Shown piece by piece: positions 10,869 to 23,402 of a DNA stretch of 64,000 bases. The stretch is from Cerrena zonata. Taxonomy: Eukaryota; Basidiomycota; Agaricomycetes; Polyporales; Cerrenaceae. The stretch covers positions 186,001 to 250,000 of the forward strand of contig JASBNA010000030.1 of NCBI GenBank assembly GCA_038087015.1, read 5' to 3'. The notes under the pieces were generated by a model that saw only the letters and a program-made list of their open reading frames with translations, was not told where the DNA came from and searched no databases. Both the position numbers and the translations under genes were made by a program. Position 1 is the first letter of the stretch, and each line of letters starts with the position of its first letter.

Positions 10869-13108
10869 CTACGAGAATCGATGTTTGGTGGTCGGGGGAG
10901 GCCCATTACTGAGCTCCATGCCGACTTTCTGGATGATCTGTAACCCGAGAGGTTCAAATGCCTCTTTCCACAACTGCGTTCTTCTCCTTCCAGCGAAGAT
11001 GCTATTCGATCGCTCGCCAGTCTCGCCTTCAGGACCGAACACGAAGACCTTCTCATCGTTCCATGGCGCTTCGCCGTATGCAAAAGCGACCCAACGGCTA
11101 TGAATAGCATCACGAACGCGTGAATACGAATACTCATCCACCATGGGCATACCCCAATCGTCATCGACAACAGAACCGAAGCCATAGTCAGGAGACATTC
11201 GACCGTCGTCTGAAGAAGAGTCGGAACCATACACCATCTCCGGGGTCGGGGGTGTGCATGGTCGTGAGATCTCTGGAGAAAGTTCGAAGTTTCTGGAGGG
11301 GCGGCTATCGAAGACAGGCTGGGTAAAGGAACTGTGTCGAAGAGATACATGAGATCGATAGCATGGTGAGGGACCCCACGAGAAGGACTCTCTTGGTCAA
11401 AGACGTATCTCCATACGTTCCTTCCTCCGCGTTCGTGCTTTGCGGTTTTGGCAATACGGTCTGTGGGCCAGGCAAACCTTGCATCATTGATAAGTTCCAG
11501 AATGCGTTCGGGAAGTTCATCTGCCGGCGTGTTAGAATTTATATCGTATGCTCGCAACAACGCATTGGATTTGCTGAGACTTTGACAGACTGCGCGTATC
11601 CGTCTCACGACCCCAGCTGACGACCAAAGTGACGCAGGAAGAGTCCAGAGCATTGATTCGGCACCGCAGTCGCCGATGATAAGAGGCTGGTGACTCTCGT
11701 GGTGAGGGTGCATTCGAGGATGAGGACTGCGTGTACGAGATCGAGACCGAGAAGCTGAGTGCAAGTGGTGATGATGGTGATGATGATGCGAAAGAGCTTG
11801 AAGTTCTGGAACGTCCAGGTGACCATTCACAACACGATGTGTGGCTGTCGCTTGAGCTGCAGCAGCAAGATGGCAATCGTCTGGTTGTTCAGGATACAGC
11901 GAGTCCCGCCATCCTTTACGGAAGAAATATCCATCATCAGTCGCTCGAATCGTGAGTCCTAATGAGACAAGTTTTTCGACATCAATAGCACGCATTTCCT
12001 CGACTGATTGAGCGCGGAAAGAAGACATCAGCTTCGAGAGTTGCCATCCGGCCGAGGAAACGTTTGGAATGTCAAGGTCTAGAACGATACTCTGGGCGAT
12101 CGCACGATGGAAGAGTGGAGCTCTCTCGTTGGCGGTAGAATTTAGATGACACAGAATATCGGTAGCACCTGTACCCTCGCCAAAGAGGGTCACGTTCGAT
12201 GGGTCACCACCAAAAGCGGAAATGTATTTGTTAACCCATTCCATTGCACGACGTTGGTCATGTAGGCCTGTAAGGGTGGGAAGGATCAGGAATCGGAAGG
12301 ATCAGCTCAGAATGGATAAAGAGCATACCATAATTGCCCACGCCCTCATCACCAGTGTTCTTGTTGTCTTCGCGCAACGCAGAACTCGACGCGAATCCCA
12401 ATAAACCAAGTCGGTAGCTGGATAGAGCATATGATCAGTAAATCTCATGAAACGGGCTAAAGTAAGACTTACTTGATGGTCACCAGTACAATTGGCTTTC
12501 CGCTTTGGATACTTCTGAGCACGAAAGCACCACCATCGTATAACCAGTGCGAACCAGAGCCACGGTTTCCACCCCTAAACGCTCAGTCAGTTATTGGAGC
12601 AAAACGATGTCCAAAATGACGATGCACACCCATGAATCCACAGCATCACTGGGTAGGGGGATTTCGGGTCCACAGTACCTGGGCATGTAATGTTGAGGTT
12701 CAAACACTCAAACTCGTCGTGTTTAAGAGCTATAGTTGGTGTAGCGTCCGGAGAAACTGAGAATAATTCCTCCTCGATGCCGCCTAATGAAGGTTGAGGA
12801 CATATGGGGCTAAAGATGCGGGGTAACAAGGTAACAAGCGGTATTAGACATCTATCCGTAGCGAATTAACCGTTTCTGTGGACATACCCGAAACGCGAAG
12901 CATCCGTCACAGGAGGGTACTCTGTATACAGCTTGGATTGACGGAAACGCGCTGGAACTGAAGCATACTTGATGCCGCGAAACTGACTGACTGGCGCCTC
13001 GTCGGTAGACAGTGGAAGCGCAACACCTCGAAAGGTCGTGTGCAGAGTGTCATGAGAGACAACGGCTTGCTCTTCAATAGGGCTTGCTGGCATGTTCACC
13101 ATTGTCAC
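10869..13108 (-). CDS. Carboxylesterase-like protein lacking the nucleophile serine
   Basis: A type-B carboxylesterase (alpha/beta hydrolase). Exons 13108-12888, 12809-12630, 12574-12473, 12417-12329 and 12267 onward splice in frame. Family motifs are FRGIKYASVPARF, ECLNLNITCPG, PVMLWIHGGGNRGSGSHWL (oxyanion hole), TINYRLGLLGF, NYGLHDQRRAMEWV and FGGDPSNVTLFGEG. The nucleophile elbow, normally GESAG, reads GEGTG: codon GGT replaces the usual serine. An 8-histidine run with an RS-rich tract interrupts the C-terminal half. Near 11320 the frame shifts: upstream the conserved frame gives PHHAIDLMYLFDTV, but WVAFAYGEAPWNDEKVFVFG and the stop at 10869 lie in another frame. One missing base in a short T run would explain it. 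The protein is either a catalytically dead esterase-fold protein or a decaying gene. Confidence 0.72.
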
Positions 13109-15440
13109 AAGCTAAAGCACGAAGACACAACAGGACAGGAGAACCGCAAGATGGGTATGGTTATGAGCCTGAAGCTGGAGTGGTGCAAGGCACAGGGCTT
13201 GAACCTGTTTAGGGTGTGGTATCGAGGTAATGTGGGGTATTGAGGGGTAAGGACGAGTGGGAGTGAGGGGACGTGGCCATAGAGAGTTCTCGGTCTTGTA
13301 GTGAAGAGTTGTAGACGCATCGCCTGCCGATATCGCTCCCAATTGAGACCCTCCGCCTAGGAAATCTCAAGCTGGATCCAGGAAAGGAAACCTAGGGATG
13401 TGTCGGATTATGTAATTGAGCACTGATGGATCCGGGTTTGGCCGACCAACATAGCCAAACAACACACGGGACTCTTCCTAGCCTGGTTCTGGACCGCGAG
13501 AAGGTCTTGGACTAACTTTAGGAATGACGGAGCTACATCAGCAGACGTTCGAGCACCAGCGAAATGACATACCAATGACGAGACTTTAGACATTTCATTC
13601 CCCTGAGCGAATCGCTCGTGAAAGCCATCGATTTGGGACAGGTAAAGCTGTAAAAGTCAACAGCTTCATAGGCAGGGAAACACAACAGCCTGGACAAATT
13701 CGGATAAGAACGAATACGTACAAAGGAACTTCTGGCCGACGACCGAACTTCCATGGACGTATGAAGGACCGCCAGGACCACTGTCGGTGGTTATTCGGCG
13801 TGCCTAGAAGTAAGAAACAATGCCTTATGGGATCAGTTGATCCGGATCACCACAGAGCGATGTAGTCTAAGGACGTAACAGTGGAGCTGAGAGGTGATTG
13901 ATGTGAACGCTGCTTTGCATTGAGGAGCAAACGTTGGCAAACGGTTTGGATTCCCGTGGGACTGCAGAGACTGCATGTCAATGCTGCGGCATCTTTACTC
14001 GTGGATGAAATAGACTTTGGCGAGGGAATGCTCGCGGGATCAGGGCGTTATCATTATGACCTTAGCGCATTACATGACAGACATAATGTCTGGCAATGAC
14101 AGTCTTTATCGATCAAAAAGTAATGCTATCCTGTACGGTGTTAGTAAATGTCGAGGTTTAGTCTTAGAAGTATTCCATACCTTGACTATTTATCGAATGA
14201 TTAAACGTAACTGAATGCCTAGTCACGCGTGAGAGAACGAAGTGATAATCATTAGTTCTGGGGGACGTCCTGGAGACCCCGTTCCGGATCTGATACGCCT
14301 AAAGATGAGTAAGAGTAACTTTAAGGTAGAGAATTGATCATCGACTTACCCACTTGACTGCCCACCATACCAAAAGTAGGCCATTCGGTGATTGCTTTAG
14401 AGTGCATCACATAGTCCAATGAACCATAAGAGCTGTCGTGTGCCACAATCCTGCAAAAGGATACTTTTGAATACCTGCCAGACGGAGAGCCGTGTGGTAA
14501 CTACACAAAGGTACCCGATTTGAATTGCTTCCCCACAACGTTTCAAAGGGCATACAATCAGATGGCGACTAGATGGCAAAAAGATAGTTTAAATCAAAGT
14601 CTGTCCGTAAACAAGGAGAATAAGGTCAACCTACTATGCATCGATGACTCGTTGGCGACATAGATCGCAGCGACCGCCCCGCCCATGCCTATCCGAGCCA
14701 TCAGGCTCTCCAGTCCCTCCAATCTATATTGAGGTCATCGAAGCGCACCAAGGAGTCGAAGGCAGGCTTAGACTTCTTGGGGGAGAACCTCGAGCAGAAA
14801 AGACCACAGGTGTCTGGTAGCCCACCCTTATATACCCACCCGAAAGTGGCTGCTCCACACCCTCAACCTTATCTATCTGACTGATAGCAACATCGTCAAG
14901 GCTATCGTCGGCAAACTATCAAATACATCATAAGATGAATAAGACGCATTGTCCTTGTGAAGGAAGAAAGCACCCTAGTTTTGCTTGCCGAAGCAAGCCC
15001 TGAGATAGAAGGTCATGATGAGTATGTTTTTGGAGTGTTCCTTGCCCATGTGGTAATTATGAGAGCTAATAGAAGTGTCGGAATAGTTTGGTGGTGTAAA
15101 GAGAAGATACACGTCCATGTTTTCTTATAGTTGTTGGTCGTAAGAGGCAAGCAGCGGGGGATGAGCCTGCGATATCGATCGATTGCAATCAGTGGGGGGC
15201 TAGTCGGCCGTCCCAAAGAATGACGCAATACAAGAAGTAAGTACAGTTCGAAAGTTGACAGCTCCTGTCGTGTTCTGTCAAAGTCAGGTAGTCACGAGAA
15301 GGCTGTCGTATGTCAACGTCTACGCCACCTCCATCCCTTCTATTAGTGCTATGCCCCAGATAAGTACATATCATTTAATTTAACATATTGTATCTTAAAT
15401 TTCAACCGATGCTTAATAATATCCTCCATTCTCAAATTCT
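13109..15440. other. Gene-poor region
   Basis: No reading frame here shows conserved motifs or convincing exon joins on either strand. A TATA-like word near 14830 and CT-rich bases follow, but only a 22-codon frame near 14935 comes after it. I treat the region as intergenic, possibly degraded repeat DNA flanking the transposase. Confidence 0.4.
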
Positions 15441-15520
15441 TTCTCAACATGCTTCAGCGATTCTCAACATGATTCGACTATTCTCGAACGGATTTGACGA
15501 TTCTCAAAATGATTCGCAAC
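15441..15520. repeat. 20-bp imperfect tandem repeat, four units
   Basis: Four consecutive 20-base units occupy 15441-15460, 15461-15480, 15481-15500 and 15501-15520. Each starts TTCTC followed by an A-rich or CG-containing core and a TTC/TTT. Units 1 and 2 are the most similar. A partial TTCTCAAA unit precedes them. They lie about 500 bp upstream of the transposase and could be subterminal repeats of that element. Confidence 0.7.
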
Positions 15521-16023
15521 ATATATCAAAGAATGTGCCCTTGGTATGTCTTCGATGACAAATGTTCGGGTATTCCGGCCATATAGCTCGTGTTCGTAAT
15601 CCCTGTTTGGTGAGTCTTACTCTGATTTCTAATGCCCCAAGCTTCAAATTTACCAGTCGAAGACATTTCTTTCTGATTCTGTCAATCTGCGATTGAACAG
15701 AATACATGGGTTTCCAAATTTGAGGTCTCTTTTCCGTCCTTGGAACCCGACGCCCTCGCAGGAAGACCCAAGCCATACGGTACAAAGTAAAACCACATTC
15801 GTATTCCCTTTGGGGTACGAACAGGTTCCGCTTTCACTGCGAAGCAGCCTGCCGGAAAGTCTATATTGACTCAGCTCAATTTCGGGGTCTACTGTAGGGT
15901 GTAGCTGAATGTCTTGCATTTTCTCCCCTCTTCGAGGCCTGTTTACCCATACTATCTGTCCAGTACGCCAAAAAGATCTCTTTGCGACAGTTCACAAATA
16001 CTTTCAAGCTCTCTAGACCTCCC

Positions 16024-19000
16024 CATGGTAAGCACTCTTGTTTGTGTACATCCTCCGGAGACTTCTCACAATTGTGATTCCAGGCGACATCACACACATC
16101 AGCACCATCGTCGTCTGGTATGCAATGGGATGACCGAAAACTTGATGTTAAGGTGATAGTCAAAGTCTTTCATTCTATTCTTATACGTACTGACAGATCC
16201 GATCCTTAGTTTAATGATGTTGCGCTGTATTGTACGGAAGCACAACGTGAAGCGATCCGCAAGATTCATGGACCAAATGGCTGCCGTGTAGCGAAGGTTT
16301 TTCCCGAAACACCGCTCGGACAAGCTGCTGCTGCAGCCTTTCTTTCAGAACATAACCTTGATCAATGCTCTTTAGACATGCTCGAAAGTCGTTGGAGTAT
16401 AGCCAATGTGTGGCGCTGGTCGCGGAAGGGAAATATCAAGGTAGTCCGTACTCTTTACCAATGGTATATTTGTATACTTGTATTCCTTCTCTCGCATATA
16501 TATAACAAATTCCATCAAGTGTATGTGGATACGATACACCATCTCGTCAACGTGGGAAGCAACAGAAGAAGATAGACTATCCAGATCCATCTCCAAGTCC
16601 TAGTAGCTCAGCCTCGGCCTCGGAATGGCGTCGACGTGCTGCCTATGATTTCACAGGCTGTTTAGTGCATGCTGATATCACATATCTTGATATACAGCCT
16701 CGAGTAATTACTCGAGTAGTGGGTTTCTTTGAGCATAACGATGCCTGCCAAGGATCTCGTCTGGTCAGGTACCCTCCTGTGCCTATTGATGACCATGTCA
16801 TTGAAGTTGCATTGAGACAGCTTCGTCAAGGCGCAAGGTAAGTTGATTTACTAAAATATTATCACGATCCCTGACATTGCTTGTAGCGTAAATACAATCC
16901 AAAAAACAAACCTCAATATGATCCAACGCCATGCTTACCGAAACCAAACCAAGAACCTAGACCCTACACGTCTCAATGTTCGCTATGAGATCCTTCCTGG
17001 CGATTTCAGCCGCTTATATCGCCGACACAATCTTGAGGCTTATGGAATTCATATCGACAATCGTCCTGAGTGCAATGTTGACGATTGGCTCAATTCTAGT
17101 AGCCCGCTATACAAGCCGGATCTTGCCCAAGCTGTCTTTTACTACATGGCTAGAACAGACACCAACGATCGCCTGAAAGTCTGTATCTCCACTGCTGAGA
17201 TGCGAGATGCTGCATGGTTATACTGCCACAAAAAGCAAGTAGTTATTGATGGTACATTTGGACTCTGTAGCTCTCGCCTCCTACTCTGGATTGCGCTTGG
17301 AATTGATGAAACAGGAGCAGGTTTACCTGTTTCTATGTTCCTGTTCTCTGCTCCCACGGGAACGAAAGCAACTCATGCTGGCTACGATACAGCAATTCTA
17401 GCGGAGCTGTTTGCATGTTGGAAAATATCACTAGGTGTTCGCAATGGCGAGCGGTTTGAGCCATATGTTGCAATAACTGACACTGATACGAGAGAGCGAG
17501 GTGCTCTTATACTCACATGGCCTGAAATTACCCTTATTTTGTGCAAGTTTCATGTCCGACAGTGTTGGACAAACAAGCGGAAACATCTCTTACCCAAAGG
17601 AGAGACTCATCGTTGGCGATCTTCAGTCAAAGCACAGTTGTTCACCTTGGAGGAAGTGTACGTTTTTATGACTAATTGGTTGACTTAATTAATTAATTAT
17701 CATCGGTCACCGTGTAGACTTCTCAATTCAGTCCACTATGAAGCGGCACTTGCGTTACTCGGTCAGAACGAGGCAGACTTTACGAAAATGCTCACTCATA
17801 GTGACCCACATGCTGTGACAGCTGGCGAAGCTGCTCTCAGGTTTATTGCCTACCTAAGGTCAACCTGGATGTCCATCGAAATGTGGAGAAGTTGGTCAAA
17901 ATGTGGGCGTGAAGAGGCATCCCAGCGTTTGAAGATATCTATCTCAGATGTTCTTCCAACAACGAACCATTTGGAGGCTCTTAACGGCAGCCTGAAAAAG
18001 AAATATATACCCCAATGGCAGCATGCAGGACGTCGACTCCGCCATGATGTACTTATTCATCATCTCGTCAAACTCATACTCCCACAGATCTATGCTCATC
18101 GCCGTATGGTTGTCAACCATACCTCATGGAAGACACAACGTTTCGAAGCAGCAGCCAATGGCCTACCCATTATGAGTCAACGTGAAAGCGACGAACATAT
18201 TCTAACATCCCAAGGTATCGTGCGTAACACCCCAAGGGTGTGGTTTTCATACGACCAAGTACGCGACAATCTTGCACACGAGATTATTGGACGAGGTCTT
18301 CTTCATCCCATCGAGACCAGACGGCTCTATGAGCAATGGGCAAAGTGTGAATCGTCCCGTGATCGCGGACAATTCTACTGGCTCACCTTCCATCCATCTG
18401 GCCATGCGACATGTACCTGCCCAGACTTTTTAGTCAGAAGGATCGGTGCTTGCAAACACTTACGAGCGTACCGTATTATCCTCGAGGACTGGATGGACAA
18501 GCATCAAATTGAAGAAACCTACCGCTTCCCAACAACAGCTGCTGAGGCGATTGAAGTCGAACTCAAAAACCGCCGCTGGTATGAGACGACATACGATTAT
18601 GCCCTTACTGCACCGGCAGTTAATGAGAATTTGCATTCATCTGGGTTTCCTGTTCATTTCGCCAAATGCACAGGACTGGAGCTGGAGAATCCACCACCCG
18701 GCGTTACGCTCATACCACCACCACTGCTCACATTGGAGCGGGAGCTGGTGCTTCAAAGAGACCTGGAACCTACCCAAAATCCGAGTGACTGGGAGGACGG
18801 GGATGACGATGACGAAGATAGCCTGGATGGGGAGGACAGCTGCTTGCTGGTTGGAGCCATTGTGACTAGTGTATCCCCTATAGATATGACAGCACCTAAT
18901 ACGCTTGTTGTTCCCATCCAATCAGACGTCAACTTGGTGCATAACCCAAATACACAGGCTCTCACCTTCCAGCTTCAAACACACCTCGACCATGACATTC

Positions 19001-19338
19001 AGTCTGTTCTTCCAATGCTTCATGGGATCCTTACCACCCTCAGCCAGCCAGATCCTCGAATACGCTTTGCAGAAAGCCCTCCGGTGCAAGAATTGAGACA
19101 AGTTTTAGGATTGCTCGATGACAAGCTATCCTACCAGGTCGGCGATTCTATACGTACAAGCAGAATCAGTAAGTCTCATAAATGCCTAAGTAACATACCT
19201 AATACTCTCGTTGATTCAGCGCATATAACACCTATCAACGAAGCCGCGAACGTACCACGTGAAAATCAAAAACGACAAGTTCGTGCGCCTTCGCCTGAAA
19301 AGTTGCAGAAGCGAAAGAAATCATACAAAACATTGTAA
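16024..19338 (+). mobile_element. MULE-type transposase gene with SWIM zinc finger
   Basis: Exons splice across several short introns: 16027 region, ending GATCCTTAG before FNDVALYCTEAQ, 16441 region, 16839 region and 17658 region. The DDE catalytic core is visible: VVIDGTFGLCSSRLLLWIAL (first Asp), VAITDTDTRERGALI (second Asp) with CKFHVRQCW, and TTNHLEALNGSLKKKY (Glu). A SWIM finger follows, CTCPDFLVRRIGACKHLRAY (CxC...CxH), then an acidic, basic-ended tail. The best start is an ATG forming the last codon of exon 1 (16024-16026). No internal stop breaks the DDE or SWIM parts, so the protein may be functional or domesticated. I did not find terminal inverted repeats or a target-site duplication, so the element limits are unknown. 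Confidence 0.82.
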
Positions 19339-19977
19339 AACTTACGAGTAGATTATATCGGTAGCTATTGATATTGGTTAGTTGGGTCACCTAAGTGAGT
19401 GCAAGAATGATAAACACGATACATACCTATCGCACCCACCTCCACCTCTGCCCCGTATCATCACCATCTATCATGATCATATCCCATACAAAAGGAGCAA
19501 GTATAAATATATAAATAAGAAAATAAGGAACGGCCGATGCGGGGGTGTTAGTATTCCGGACGATTGAGAGGGGTATAGTGAAAACGGGTTGAATATACAT
19601 GGGCCAGTGACAGTCCATTTGCCGTCGAGGTTGTGTCAGAGCCCCATCGATGGATGAACACGCGAGGCAATGGGAGGATGATGAGGTTGGGGAATATAAA
19701 AAACCGTATGAGCATATCGGAGAACGTGTATGACTGAAATATGTTGGGTCATTAATAATGAGGAGAGAAAGAGTGTAGCGGGTAATAAACAAAAGCGGTA
19801 GAACCATAATAAATTGAGCGAGCTTGCACCAAAAAAGGGAGCGTGGTTGGGCCGTTTCCAGGATGAATGAGGCACCGATTCCACCAAGCGGAGTTATCGG
19901 GGAAACTCGCAAACACCCTCGTTGGGTCCAGTGAAAGACAGCGGCAAGCAGGCAAATTAATAAACAAACTTAGTTCT
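19339..19977. other. Intergenic region downstream of transposase
   Basis: A/T-rich spacer with no supported exon. The long minus-strand open frame at 19427-19912 has no motif and probably arises by chance in the two 3' UTRs. Confidence 0.4.
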
Positions 19978-20427
19978 ACCAATCAATCGGCTGGGCAAAT
20001 GCCAGAAACTCTGTCTTTTGCTTCAACTTGACCTCGTCCAACATCGTCATCGGTACGCCAGCAGTGCCCACAAGAATGTCGAGGTTGTACTTGCTCTTCT
20101 CTGACGGCGACGTGCGCTGCCTTGAAGGCTTTTGAGGCGCACCCGGAATGGATACAGATCGCTCTGGACAATCTTGGCGGTATGGTCTTCGTGGCCGGGA
20201 AGTGTTGGTGGCGAGCCAGACAAAGCGTGCGACGTCGAATAGTCGAGCACTACGTCACTTTCGGGGCTTACCATCTGGGACCGTTGGGTGTTGTGGTGTG
20301 ATGAGGATGAGTTCTGGGACTACGAGATAGAGGGCTGAGAGTGATGGTGAGCGGGCATTTGCAAGGGGACCTTTCTGAAGGGAGAAGGATGGCGGCGAGT
20401 GTCGTTCGAGTACATGACGCCCATTGC
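19978..20427 (-). CDS. Hypothetical protein, tentative gene model
   Basis: The minus strand gives a convincing-looking C-terminal frame, SEKSKYNLDILVGTAGVPMT then MLDEVKLKQKTEFLAFAQPI, ending TAG at about 19978. In-frame upstream sequence is basic and proline-rich. A possible N-terminus MGVMYSNDTRRHPSPFRK begins near 20427 and ends at a GT donor. The joins between are not certain. I do not recognise the family and propose no function. Confidence 0.35.
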
Positions 20428-20914
20428 TTCGGACTTTGAAATGAGGTGGGCGCTCGCACATCAGTATGTTTTAATTCAATTTAAAGGCGGGGGATTGTTT
20501 TCTAAGAATTGAGGACCTTGATTATGTGTTATCTACATCATATGTAAGCTATACGTGAGGAGAAATTGAGTGTCAGACAACCACAGAAAAGGTGAGATGT
20601 AAAACTAAGGAGCCTAGCCTGAGTGAGTTCCATCATGATGTAAGTCCTCGGAGTACAACCACATAACCAGCAAAATAAGGGTTCAAATGTAGATTGCCAA
20701 GAAGTATTTTATGTATAATTCGAAGTGGCTCTTGTGCCCAAATATTGGTACAGTACAGACAGGGAACAGAGAAGATAACATACATACACCTAGATATCAG
20801 TTTGATACGATATATTGATAATGAGAACATAGCAATAAACATATTCGCACCGGTTATGACGAGGGGAAGGAAAATGAAACAAGAAACTACAGTAGTCTAT
20901 TGTCAGTCTGGTAG

Positions 20915-22433
20915 CTAATCCGAGACGGTGAGGTCAATGTCAGCTTGACGAGGGCGTTTTGAAGCACGACGACGAGCACGTGCGAGTGGACATTGAGTCA
21001 GCGGTGGAGATGCGGCATCCTGATAGATAGGATAAGGTCGGATGGGATTGCGACGTCGTGGACGAGCAGGGCCAGGGCTTGTGATCCCAAGCTGAGAACG
21101 AAGAGGAAACCGGCTTGGACCAGGAGGCGATATACCGTCCTGGACAAGGACTCCATCAATTTCCGTAAATGTCGGAGAGGATTCCCTCGCAGAGTCAGAG
21201 GGGCAAATGTGCAGAGTATAATCCGCTCCCTGAAGCAGGGTAACACCAAAGTATTTCCCGCAGCCACTGCATTGACCCAATTGGGCCATTAGCTCGGGGA
21301 AACCTAGGCCATGGTTGATGTTGAACAAACGGCAGATAGTGTCAATGTTATCTTGAACGGTCATGAGTGGGGCATCACCCTGGGCAGGGGGGAGGGGTGG
21401 TATGTGGAGACGACTTGAATTGAGTACACGCTTGTCTACCAGACGGTCCGAGGATCGTAAGTTCATGGAATACTAGAGGTATTGATAGACTTACTTATAA
21501 CATTCGGCGCTGGGGCTTTCCCACCACTACGAGGTGTCATGATAGACCCAAAGACATCGCTACTGGGGGCAGGCGTACCTAGATGAGAAGTTAGTGATCC
21601 AATGACATGAGAAAGCATATGATGTACTGACTCTGGGATGGTCCAGCAACAGTTTGGTAGTCTCTCCACACTGTCAATGCCAACTGGTTTGGTGGAGCAT
21701 CTATATCGGTGAATGGGTGCATGTTAGTAGTCATAACAGGCACTATATCAGGTACAATAAATGCTTACCCTCAAAGTGCATTACCGGATAGAATGCTGTA
21801 GGATGCGGAGTCATTCTATTCTTCAAAAGATCATTGAGGCTGACTGAAGGCATCGTTAATATAACGTCAAAACTATCAAACAATGGAAGAAGAAACGTAC
21901 TAAAGTACGAGCACCCACGGCGTCCATGAGGAAGCCAATTGTCACATCCAAGACAGACGTGTCCCTTAGCGACCCCAGTGGTCGGAACAAAGATGCGCAA
22001 GGGTATCTTTACGCCGCCATTATCAAGCAAGCACCAGCAGGACGTAGACCTCAGCCAGTTATGGGACGCAGTGTATTCTGGGAGCTCATTGAGCAGAATC
22101 GGAATGCCGTCGACATCACATGGTCTATGGGAAAACATCATTAACAGAGTAAATAGTAGAGAAAATCATAAATACTTACAAGTTTACAGTTTCGAAACCC
22201 TGTGGGTAGCTAAAGGAAAGAACGGTGAGCTCCTTCCTGAGAACGTGCTTAAGTAGCACATTTCTCTCGTCAAACCATGCAGGACGAGCACCAAGGGACT
22301 CAGATAGAGGAGTCGTGCGAGTATGACGAGTACGACGAATAGCAGATGTGGGAGAGGCAGTAGAAGCAGCCGACTTGAAGGAAGGGGTCGAAGATGCTCG
22401 GGATAGAGGAGTAGGCTTGGATGGGGAAGACAT
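20915..22433 (-). CDS. Uncharacterised cysteine-containing protein
   Basis: The ATG at 22433 (MSSPSKPTPLSRASSTPS) opens a Ser/Thr-rich, probably disordered N-terminus. Later exons give PQGFETVNL, MFSHRPCDVDGIPILLNELP, CWCLLDNGGVKIPLRIFVPT and HVCLGCDNWLPHGRRGCSYF, then SLNDLLKNRMTPHPTAFYPV. The final exon has LGQCSGCGKYFGVTLLQGAD and a basic tail RARRRASKRPRQADIDLTVS before TAG 20915-20917. The paired cysteines (CLGC, CSGC) and basic C-terminus suggest a metal-binding nuclear protein, but I know no named family. Introns around 21475-21520, 21580-21630, 21700-21770, 21855-21900 and 22140-22180 are inferred from frame changes. It may belong to a repeated agaricomycete family. Confidence 0.55.
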
Positions 22434-23402
22434 GATAGGAAAGGACACCAGTGTTGGTGATGGGGACTTTGTCGTCAAACCAGCTCACCTTTTATACCTC
22501 TTAACATATCCCTCCACTGACTTGTCGGAATTTTTCTCAACTGCAACGATGAGGTTCAAAGAAATATCAGTTCCATTTCGGTCTTGACAGGTCGTTGAAC
22601 TAATATCGAAGCCATGCCTCGAGGCATGGCACGAGGCAACTACCAATAATGCCAGTAATTATTCCAAAAAATAACAATGAAAACTCAACCTTTCATTGTC
22701 AATCTCGAATGGGAATATACACAGGGGGTGATGGCGTAACGCCACAGAACGCATGAGGAGGAAGGAGAAGCATCACCACTCCGACAGCTGTCAGATCCTC
22801 TCTGTCAGTTCAACACGTGCTGTCTACGTCATTCTTTGGGACGGCCGACTACTCTCAGTGGGGATCGGGGCGACGCCACAACGATACCGCCTGAGAAGTG
22901 GCAGATTCGTGACAAGTTAGAAACACGACGGTTTACAAGCAGTCTGGACGGAGTTAGGAACGGGGCTCAGTGCGATCAGTGCGACGAGGCATTGTCGACA
23001 TATTTATATAAAATTTCTGAACGTGGGGCACATCAAGCAGGGTGGAGTTTCGACAAGATCTTCAATTACACAATATGGATAGTATGTCACACAATAACAA
23101 GAATAGAAAGGTACTACGTGAGCGCAATGTTCCTCAAAAAGGCACGGCTGCAAGAAAAACCAAAGAATCATAAGCTCCGCCGTTACCAAAGATGCCAACA
23201 CCATGGGTAAAACGGGCGCATGTGTCAATGACGGGGGATCAATTAGAATACGGTGGGATCTGAGCTGCTGTCATGGATGAATCTGAAACATAGACATATG
23301 CATGGATTAAACGTGTAGTGGAAAATGTGTGAGTGGGAGAAGAGTCGTCGTGTAAGTACCATAAGAACAGGATGCTGTTGAAGAAACATCAAAGTCAAAC
23401 AA
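22434..23402. other. Intergenic region
   Basis: Contains the promoter of the preceding minus-strand gene and the 3' UTR of RNA14. The plus-strand open frame at 22836-23210 shows no domain and no consistent codon pattern. A palindromic GCATGCCTCGAGGCATGGC word lies near 22611-22629. Confidence 0.4.

Noticed and set aside
14935..15003. 22-codon frame with three cysteines after a TATA-like word
   Set aside because: Too short, no splice donor and no signal peptide.
19427..19912. 161-codon minus-strand frame
   Set aside because: No motif, biased composition and location in 3' UTR space between two genes.
22611..22629. GCATGCCTCGAGGCATGGC palindrome as a terminator or attachment site
   Set aside because: Short inverted repeats are common by chance, and this is a eukaryotic Pol II region.
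22836..23210. 124-codon plus-strand frame
   Set aside because: Lies in the spacer beside RNA14, with no domain, no splice pattern and no promoter-like leader.
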